From Pyrus communis (taxonomy: Eukaryota > Streptophyta > Magnoliopsida > Rosales > Rosaceae), in NCBI RefSeq assembly GCF_963583255.1, contig NC_084808.1, positions 10,625,501 to 10,689,500 of the forward strand: DNA of 64,000 nt, read 5' to 3'. The notes beneath the pieces are model-generated. The model saw only the letters and a program-made list of their open reading frames with translations. It made no database searches and was not told the DNA's origin. Both the position numbers and the translations under genes were made by a program. This document shows, in pieces, positions 55,800-64,000 of the stretch (positions are counted from its first letter, which is position 1; every line of letters starts with the position of its first letter).

Positions 55800-56700
55800 A
55801 CTAAATGTTCTAAAGGCATCAGTTTACAAAAGAAACTCCAACAACCACTTTTTTCTTTATCAGCATCACTGCAGACAGCTTCCTTCCTTGATCACACTCC
55901 GAGCATAGCTCGAAGTTTCAAGAAGACAGCAGGCTTGGGGGCTTAGTCATAATATCTGCAACTTAGTCTTTACTTATGCTGTAAATCAACGCAATAATCC
56001 CATTACTGCAACGTTTACTCAAGAAATGATACCTTAACATCCATATGTTTGCTCCTGCCATGTAGAACCAGAGTTTTAGGTAGCTTGATTGTTGAACTAT
56101 TGTCACAATAAACTGGTGTAGAACCCATCTTCTTGCAATGAAGTTTCTCGAGTAATCTACTCAACCAAATGGCTTGGCAGGCACAAGAAGTTGTAGCAAC
56201 ATATTCAGCTTCAATTGTAGATAAAAGTGACAATTGGTTGCTTCTTTGATGACCATGAAACAGCCCCGAATCTAACCATAAACACATATCCACAAGTGTT
56301 TTTTCTGTCCTCTGAATCCCCTGCATAATCACTATCAGTGAAGCTAATCACACAAAACTCTTGAGTCTGCTTCCTTTTTGTACAAAATTCCAAACTCAAA
56401 TGCACCTTTTAAGTACCGTAGGATCCTCTTTGCAACTTGGAGATGAAAATACTTCTTTCTGTGAAATAAAAATTTCAGCAACAGATTGCTCGACTTCGAT
56501 GCTAAAGAAATAATGCATTAATCCAATTCTGACATTTCAAAGTCATCCATCATGGATTGCTTGAAATAGCTAAACGACTGTATGATGCTCGATGAGCCAG
56601 TTTCAGCCCACATAAAGCCTTTTTTAATCTGTATACCTGGTTCTCCTTTCCTTGAAGCACATAACCAGGCGGAGAGTTTTACGCCGCCATTGAAAGCACT
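55800..56700 (-). pseudogene. Copia RNase H and RT C-terminus relic
   Basis: On the minus strand 56,405-56,211 and 56,332-56,015 encode the RNase H: FTDSDYAGDSEDRKNTCGYVF, SWSSKKQ, then LSTIEAEYVATTSCACQAIWL and VYCDNSSTIKLPKTLVLHGRSKHMD. The catalytic D, E, D pattern is present across two frames, so there is at least one frameshift. RT thumb sequence continues at 56,400-56,640. The 5' part of the element is missing. Confidence 0.75.
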
Positions 56701-56944
56701 ATTCTAATTATATCAAGCTTATAAGAGCTTCTTATCAACCAATTATTCAATTTCCAAGAACTGGCTTTATAGTGGCAACTGTAAGATAACCCAAAGTTGC
56801 TACATCCGTGAACATATATTTCTAAGTGCCATTCCGAGAAACAAGCCTCACATGCATTGCTATCATCTAATTGAGCATAAAACCGTACAATTCAAACAGA
56901 AACATAACTGAATAAAATCGACAGGCTTAAGAAAATGTTCACCT

Positions 56945-57640
56945 GAAATATCTTAAAGAACTGAGATTTTATAGCACTCTTTACTGTTCTTCACAAAGTT
57001 TTCAATCTGAAACAGTGCGTACTGACCAATCATGGGAAGATTGTGGTATGATATAGCATTATCCGCCAGCCAACAAGTTGTAGTTACATATAATATAAGT
57101 GAAAACAACAGACCAAGAGATAAAACTGCCTAAAACAGCATTGTCACTTGCAGCATAAACTTATAAAAATAAGCAATAAATGGATTTTATTTACGAGTTG
57201 TGTGCATTTGCGCCAATCTGTGTATGCGGAAATAAGAAGAGTATAAATATTTATCCAGCGAGAGGTAGTAAAGATGGGAGTCTTAAGATAAGTAAATGTT
57301 GAACATACATTCCAATCATGAAGATTTCCAAAAAGGTACTCAATGTTCCTCGCATCTTCCTATAGATATCTGACATTTGACGGAGAATTTGAGGGCCGAT
57401 TGTTACATCGCCTTTATAATCTACACTAATAAACCCAGAGACGTAGGACATCTGCTCCATAGCCATCCTGCCAGCAGAAAAACAAGACTTTAGCATCCAG
57501 ATACTGTTCCCTCCTTCAATCACAGTCCATGGATCTACTACAATACCCAAAGATTTGCTCATTTTCAAACCTTTCTCATCCTATACAAACCCATGTGTTA
57601 TAACACAGGAATATGGAGCCTTTCCTGTACCAAAGAAAGT
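56945..57640 (-). pseudogene. Isoleucyl-tRNA synthetase fragment (organellar type)
   Basis: On the minus strand an exon from about 57,632 starts after a TTTGGTACAG acceptor and reads GKAPYSCVITHGFV, a stop, then DEKGLKMSKSLGIVVDP and WTVIEGG. It ends ISVDYKGDVTIGPQILRQMSDIYRKMRGTL, matching the KMSKS catalytic loop and following helices of class I isoleucyl-tRNA synthetase, organellar subgroup. A donor (GTATGT) follows near 57,285. A second exon at about 57,055-56,945 reads LPMIGQYALFQIENFVKN in mixed frames. Introns are kept, so this is a genomic duplicate and not a retrocopy. A stop and frameshifts make it dead. KMSKS residues stabilise aminoacyl-adenylate formation in live enzymes. Confidence 0.75.
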
Positions 57641-57644
57641 AACA

Positions 57645-58061
57645 GTTTCATGTCGTGTCACTGTTTTAAACAAATACTTCTCTGCAAAATGAAATCAGCC
57701 TCCGTGGCTTAGAGAATCCATACAGAAGAATGAACATCTGGACATAAACAAGTATATGCTAGCATTGCTGAAACTATTTCAATTGCATACCATTTCCCTC
57801 AACGTTCCACTACTGTAGTTAGAGACTGCATACATTTTGTAATTTTTATTTGTTCTATCTGAATCCTGTACCGAATTAAAGAAAAAAGACACGCAAAACT
57901 CCGACCATAGAGAACACTGTCGATAGTCTCTGTGACATTTCATCAAGCAATGCGCAACAGTAAAAAGCCTAACAATGCCTCATACCCTCTTACGCCGATA
58001 AAAATCGACTTTATGCAGACACATGAAACCGAATTGTAATCCATTTTCGTATAAACTCAAC
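57645..58061. other. Probable intron or flank of the synthetase fragment
   Basis: No further synthetase exon was recognised. AT-rich, non-coding. Confidence 0.35.
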
Positions 58062-58516
58062 TGTTGGAACTTAGTTTGGACTCCACTAATTTCGATTAAG
58101 TTAATTACCCTGTCTGATATAAGAGTTCAGCTAAGAGTTAATGATTGGATTAATCGTATCTCCTTTAAAGTAGGATCTTAAGGAATACATGATGGAAACG
58201 TGGAACAGCCCGACTTGCAGTTACGCAAACTGCTGTCCTTAATGGAGGGATGCAGTTATACAAGTGAGTGTGTGTGTATATACTTGGTCCCTGCTCAAGG
58301 AAAGTACGAGTTCCATTTGAGACAATTCTAGACCCATTACTAGTAGTGAACATAAGGTTTTCCTTTGAGCAGAAGATCGAGCGATAGATAAGCTTGAACC
58401 CTTGCAGTGGCTTCTTCAGGTACAAACCAGACATAAACACAGCACTTGTTGAACTTTTACAATTGCATGGATCTGAAACTCTTGTAGTATTAACCCTAGG
58501 TCTTAATAGTTTTACA
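58062..58516 (+). repeat. 5' LTR of the truncated copia element
   Basis: It starts TGTTGGAACTTAG and ends GTTTTACA, about 455 bp. It is followed 2 bp later by the primer site. Confidence 0.75.
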
Positions 58517-58518
58517 TT

Positions 58519-58531
58519 TGGTATCAGAGCC
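58519..58531 (+). promoter_or_regulatory. Primer binding site (initiator tRNA-Met type)
   Basis: TGGTATCAGAGCC, the canonical copia site. Confidence 0.9.
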
Positions 58532-59019
58532 AACCTAGTTGGTTTCAGATTCTCTTATTTTCTGTAAAAGTTGTATACGCATGTGTATGTATGTATTTGC
58601 ATTACTGATCTTTTCTTGCAGAAGGTTTTTGAAGTAAACTCGAAAAGTTTGATTAATAGATATCATTTTGGATCAATTGTTTGAAATTCTCATCAAAATG
58701 AGTTTTATGAAATATTGTTTCTGAGGTTGATATCAAATTGTAATTCTTGATTTATAACATGTTTCTATTTCTTTTCAAAGAAAGAAATAATCAAATGGTT
58801 CAAATCATGAATTAGTGTGTGAAATTTTGTTGAAAGATATTGAATCAATTATCATTCTGTCTAAAGACAAACGGATCATTGCAACTTAATTTTTTTCAAT
58901 TAAACTAGTCACACAAAGAATGCATTGATTGCATGAACTGCAAACAATGCTCTTGCTCAAAAGTGTGTCATTATGTTGTGAAAATTTTGAATCATCAAAC
59001 ATATATGGTTATAATGGTT

Positions 59020-59215
59020 GCAATGGCTTCTTCAGTGAATCCCAGTTCTTTTAACTTCTCATATATTGAACCATTGAATGGAGGCAACTACAAGAAGTGG
59101 CGTTAGGATGTGGAGATAATGTTGGGGCTGATGGACTATGATTTGGCATTGAGAGAGACTGAACCTGCTGCACTGACCAACACTATCACTGCTGAAGAGA
59201 ATGTTGGAGCAATAT
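59020..59215 (+). pseudogene. Copia gag N-terminus, cut by insertion
   Basis: FSYIEPLNGGNYKKWR, a stop at about 59,105, then DVEIMLGLMDYDLAL and TITAEENVGA. This is the start of a copia gag. Similarity ends near 59,215 where the inserted element begins. Confidence 0.7.
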
Positions 59216-59219
59216 TAGA

Positions 59220-62200
59220 AAATATGAAAAATATTAATATAATTCCAGACAAAATAATCATAAAGAAATTCACAAGATCAATTATATATGAGATTAATAT
59301 AAACAACTAGAGAGAAAGTTAGAAAAACTAAAAAACTTGGAGATTGAGGCTTGCATAAATGTAATGTCCTAAAGACATAATTTCGTCCCTACTCTTGTGC
59401 TTGTAGTTCGGTAGACGTCCATCTCCCAGGATTCAACAATCTATAATCTGAAGTCAAAGCACTTCAATCTTTGGACTCTGGCGAACTTCATATATTCCGT
59501 ACTCTCAAGACATGACTCAGATTTTTACTAAGACATTGGAGAAAACTCTTCTCTTAATCCTATTAGATAGGTGGGATGCTTGAGTTTATATAGAACTAAA
59601 GCCACCCTTTTTGAAACATTGTGACCGTTGCCTAAAGTTCCAACGAACAGACGCAACTCATCATGAATTTGAATTCAACTATGGCACATGACTTTTATTT
59701 TTTATTCATATAAAAATTAAATATTATAATATTAATTATAATATATAATTTCCAACAATCCCCCACATGAATGAAAAATTAGGAAGAATTTGAGAGTACA
59801 GGCAGACAAGAGATGCATCGGGAGAGGTGTCTTTTGGACTTGAACCTACCCTAGTGAATACTTATCGGATTTACTTGGTGACGTATTGGATATGGAATCT
59901 TGAACTGTTCACCATAGTAGTAAATCGAAACAATAAGCAACACACATCACTAATCCTGATATATTCCGGTTTATATAGTTGTGTTCATTTTGGTCCTGAA
60001 CAAATCCCGGATATTTAGCCATATCATACTCATAGAAGCGACCCATTTCTACTCTCACATAGGTAACCATTGCTTAAGAATAATCTGCTCTATTCCTCTT
60101 ATTTATAAGATATAACTGTCATTGAGTATAAATATACAACCTAAAACGTCTGCAGACAACACACTTCTTCCACCATAGGAATGAGGCATATAGTGTGTTA
60201 ACTTCTTTGAATCATGCCCAACCAGTTTGCCTATTGAACTTAGACCATGGGATCTCCAATCAACTAAGTTAGGTTTCCGTCTGGCTGATTCATTACTTAT
60301 GTAGGCTTTAGCCTCATTCCCCTCGATGATCAACTTACTTTCTAGTCAAACCTTTAATAATTCGATCCAATACTAGGTTGACTATCTTTAATGGTATGCA
60401 TAATCCATCTTATGAAATTATATTTCATACGAGAGTAGTTGTTTGACATTGTTTGAAATGTCATGTCCTCAAAATTATATTAGGACTTAATTACTAAGTA
60501 ATTTACTAACACTTGGGTAAACTCTCCCACATTAAAAGTACTTTCCAGTAGGTCTCTAACCTTTCAATGCCTTAAAATACCAATGTAAGAGACAATCTTT
60601 ATCTCTTCCTATAAGCAAATTACTTTGTCATTCTTCTTAAGTTGACATATTATCCAAAGATAACTATGTCACTCTCCTACAATTACTCACATTGGGTTCT
60701 CTCACTAGCCCTTCTCTAGAATCTTTAAAGTTCTTATGGCTAGTGCCTTACTATAGGATGCTTTATCCTTACTAAGTAAGTCTTGATGCCCATGATTCAA
60801 TCGTTAGCGTTTCAAGTCAAACTCTATGATTTGACAAAGAACCACCACTTGTTATGTTATACAACCCAAGTCAAATTCATTGACTTTCCGATTACTAACA
60901 TAGACTAGAACTTTTCAGTCTACGGGCATTGCATACTTTTTATCAGAAAATATGGATAACTATATTTCTGTCAGTTGAATATGAATGTGCGTTACTGCAA
61001 TGTTGTGCAATTACGTGCACCATCTCAGAAAGCAATGTACTCGGGATTTATGCAGCCCTTGATTTCTACATACTAGTTTCCCTCCAAGCAGAGTTGCAAT
61101 TCTTTGCACATTTTGGAACAGCTGCCATGTAGTGGCCTGATCACACCACTCTCTTCTGAGCAGCACCACATTTGTGATGGAATGGTTACACTATGGAAAT
61201 AGCACCAAATGATACATACGAAGTGATCATGTCTTTTCGTTAAATCAAATACTTTCAGTTACGTGAGTATCAAAGAGTCTAAGCATCTGCACGTGCACTT
61301 AGGAAGATACACGACTATTCCTTACAAACTAAATCCAAAATTTTATGTGTCAACTTATGACGAATAAACTTTTCTGGAAAATTGAAATTTCCAGAAATCG
61401 GTGCAGGAATCCCAACAACACTTATGTGGTTGAGATAATTTCAAAGTCTAAAACAATGTATTAAACTGATTTCACAAGCCATGTTTGCATGCCTTCCAAG
61501 GGACAGATCTTTCCAAATAAAGAGTTCCAATAACCGTATCCGGTGTCCCACCAACTATCCCATTAGTTTCATGTTGATATTAAATCACATATAATAACAA
61601 ACTCAAAGATATTTATGGATCATTATATTGATCACAACAGAAATAGATGAAAACTGCATCTCACTGCAGCCAAACATGTTGTGTATGCAGATCAATCATC
61701 AATCCATTTGATTAGTTCAAAAATTTTGCTTTCTAAACTTGGCAATACTGCTTCACAACAGATATTCTTTCAAATAAAGAGCCACGTGTGGTTTCAATCA
61801 ACCACCAAAACTCACCAATCAGAATTCATTGTGTTGGTTAAGGGCACCGAATCCCATTTCTTTTTCTTTTCCAATAAAAATTAAAAACCAGCCAAACATT
61901 AGCCTGGAATATCAAGCCCATATATGGCTTCATCAAAATATATGCAGTGTTTTGCATCATCCAATCAAGACATGCCTTTCCTGATCATAAGGCCACTTCA
62001 TCCTCCATTTTTAAATAAATGGGATATAATCATACTAATTAATAAACTAATGAAATACTGCATATCAATTTGATTCTGTTAATGAAATCACTTCATAACA
62101 ACGTGGATAAGAAAACATATTTTAATAGCCGCAATGGTTAGCAAGATTTGACTACAAGTCATCAAAATCAAACAATCATACAAATTAAATACAATCATTT

Positions 62201-62283
62201 AAATGCATCAAATCGTTGGCAACATATCAATTAAATGCATCAAATTCAAATGAATTTCCTACCTTGAAAACCAATTATACATG
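59220..62283 (-). mobile_element. Non-coding LTR element (LARD-like), minus strand, nested in the copia element
   Basis: On the minus strand CATTCATGTGGGGGAT (59,773-59,758) is a purine tract, followed by an LTR start TGTTGGAAATTATA at 59,757. A TATA box is suggested by CTATATAAAC (about 59,597-59,606). The LTR would run to about 59,220. The interior (59,774-62,283) has no coding domain on either strand. A second LTR copy is not seen at the right side, so the element is truncated or its 5' LTR was lost. Copia integrase resumes at about 62,284. Confidence 0.5.
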
Positions 62284-62778
62284 AAAATTAAAATCCTGAG
62301 ATCCGATAGAGGGGGAGAGTACTATGGCAGGTACATAGAGGAAGGCCAACAAAAAGGTCCCTTGGCCTTATATTTGGAAGAATGCGGCATACAATCTTAG
62401 TACACCACTCCTGGTACACCTCACCAGAATGGCGTGGCTGAGAGAAGAAATTGAAGTTTAAAAAAGATTGTTAGGTGAATGATGAGTAGAACCAATTTGC
62501 CAATGTTTCTTTGGGGTGAGGCATTGAAAATGGCAAATCATATCCATAACAGAGTCCCGAGCAAAGCAATAGAGAAGACTCATTTTCAGATGTGGACTGC
62601 AAGGAAACCTAGTTTGAATCACCTACATGTTTGGGTTTGTAAAGCAGAAGCCAGAATGTATAACCCTATAGAGAATAAGTTAGACTTGAGGACTGTGAGT
62701 TACAACTTCATTGGTTTTCCAGAGAAATTGAAAGGGTATAAGTTTTATTCTCCCACTTTATTTACAAGAATTTTTTAG
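62284..62778 (+). pseudogene. Copia integrase relic
   Basis: ILRSDRGGEYYGRY, then TTPGTPHQNGVAERRN give the second D and the E of the DDE triad. Stops follow at about 62,397, 62,450 and 62,477. The open stretch 62,479-62,778 continues (TNLPMFLWGEALKMANHIHNRVPSKAI, FIGFPEKLKGYKFYSP). The first catalytic D lies in the missing part. Confidence 0.8.
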
Positions 62779-64000
62779 ACAAACAATGCAAAATTTCTTG
62801 AAAATAATGATGATCAGAGTTGTATACATGGGACTGATGTAACTTCTGAAGAAGAAAATGAAGTGATGCCGCTAGCACAAGTTCTAGATTATGTTCCTTC
62901 TCACATCATGGCTGAGATACAACCAATTCCATTGCAGCAAATAATTGAGAATAACATGAGTGATGATGTTATTGCTGAGTAGTCTCAAGTGCTAATAATG
63001 GAGCAACCAATTGTAGTGGGAAACAATGAAACAACTGAAACTCCAAGAAGGTATTCTCAGAAAGCAAGAATATCAACTATTTCAGATGACTTCTTGTTAT
63101 ATTTGCATGAAGTAGAACACGAAGAAGGATGTGATGAAGATCCATTAACCTTTGATCATGTTGTCAGTAGTAACAAAGCTGAGTTTTGGCACCAAGCAAT
63201 GAGAGAGGAAATGGAGTCAATGAGTAAGAATTCAGTATGGAAATTGGTGGAGTCAAGTCCTGATATAAAAGCCAATTGGGTGCAAATGGGTGTAAAAGAC
63301 CAAAAATGACTCAAATGGCAATGTTCAGAGGTATAAAGTTGGGCTCGTGGCCTTAGGGGTTCACTCAAATTGAATGGGTAGACTACACTGATACTTTCTC
63401 TTCCGTTTCATCAAAGGAATCACTGAGAATTATTTTATCTCTAGTGGCACACTATGATCTCGAACTCCATCAGATGGATGTAAAGACAGCTTTCTTGAAT
63501 GGAAAATTGGAAGAAAACATTTACATGCAGCAACCACTTGGTTTCATTCAAGGAGGAAAGGAAGAAATGGTTTGCAAATTAGAGAAATCCATTTATGGAT
63601 TGAAGCAAGCATCCAAGCAGTCATTTTTAAAGTTCAATCAGAAGGTGACAGCTTTTGGTTTCATTGAAAACAAAATTGATGATTGCGTTTATATCAAGAT
63701 ATGTGTTTCAAGGTTCGTTTTTCTTGTATTATATGTCGATGATATTCTCCTTGCTAGTAAGGATTTGAATTTGTTGATGGAGACCAAGGAACTGCTTACC
63801 AAGACTTTTGATATGAAAGACAGGTGAAGGATCTTTTGTTTTGGGCATTAAGATAACAAGAGACAGGAAAAGAAAGCTTCTGGGGCTATCACAAAGGTCT
63901 TTCATAGACAAAGTTTTGAAAAGATTTAACATGCAAGGTTGCTCAAAAGGTGAAGTGCCAATGGGAAAGGGTGATAGACTCAACAAAGATCAGTGCCCTA
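62779..64000 (+). pseudogene. Copia reverse transcriptase relic (runs off the window)
   Basis: 62,989-63,309 carries the pre-RT segment (AEFWHQAMREEMESMSKNSVWKLV). 63,444-63,827 carries the RT core: LHQMDVKTAFLNGKLEENIY, IYGLKQASKQ and the catalytic YVDD. A stop follows FDMKDR where the family has LG-A. Beyond 63,828 the sequence continues (VLGIKITRDRKRKLLGLSQ, then a KRFNMQGCSKGEVPM-like segment). Frame changes occur near 63,300 and 63,820. Confidence 0.8.

Larger units (their letters stand above)
58062..64000 (+). mobile_element. Copia element on the plus strand, interrupted and truncated by the window end
   Basis: LTR at 58,062-58,516, primer site at 58,519, gag start at 59,040-59,215, a 3 kb foreign insertion, then integrase from about 62,284 and reverse transcriptase to the window end. 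RNase H and the 3' LTR lie beyond 64,000. Confidence 0.8.

Overview
This is plant nuclear DNA, almost entirely built of transposable elements. The organism is a eudicot, probably a Rosaceae species near apple or pear. That assignment rests on remembered resemblance of the 5S-bearing Cassandra LTR, several MITEs and the gypsy elements, and was not tested by any search. I find no intact single-copy host gene. The only host-gene traces are a broken organellar-type isoleucyl-tRNA synthetase fragment (about 56.94-57.64 kb, minus strand) and a pentatricopeptide-repeat fragment carried inside a hAT element (54.7-55.1 kb).

Layout. 0-1.13 kb: right end of a CACTA transposon. 1.4-7.6 kb: MITEs, a degraded copia end, two copies of a reversed gypsy LTR, and Cassandra LTR pieces. 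7.6-12.06 kb: a decayed PIF/Harbinger element with a HARBI1-like transposase relic, split by a 2.29 kb solo LTR flanked by a 5-bp target duplication. 12.06-24.30 kb: gypsy element 1, old and decayed, pol on the minus strand. 24.98-30.05 kb: a Ty1/copia element on the plus strand with both LTRs and many stops. 31-36.8 kb: MITEs, a 1.3 kb Mutator-like element with long inverted ends and a near-perfect 9-bp duplication, and an LTR-like stretch. 36,799-53,126: gypsy element 2, a structurally complete 16.3 kb element with two 789-bp LTRs differing at four positions and a GTCAA target duplication. 53.1-55.3 kb: a Mutator-like element with a nested hAT element. 55.5-56.7 kb: a minus-strand copia fragment. 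58.06-64 kb: a plus-strand copia element, split by a 3 kb minus-strand non-coding LTR element and running off the window.

The most interesting system is the pair of gypsy elements. Both have Tat-type features: the same primer-binding-site-like motif, a long linker before reverse transcriptase and, in element 2, a second RNase H domain. Both also carry, on the strand opposite gag-pol and between the integrase end and the 3' LTR, extra genes that include a plant mobile domain (PMD, aminotransferase-like) protein. In element 2 this block has two TATA-driven plus-strand units: a 205-residue coiled-coil protein at 39,412-40,029, and a PMD plus coiled-coil gene at 41,410-44,416 with a likely 84-bp intron and an AATAAA signal. 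Element 2 is young by its LTRs, yet its gag-pol has at least three in-frame stops after the gag core, one earlier stop and one frameshift. It may therefore have been mobilised by proteins supplied in trans.
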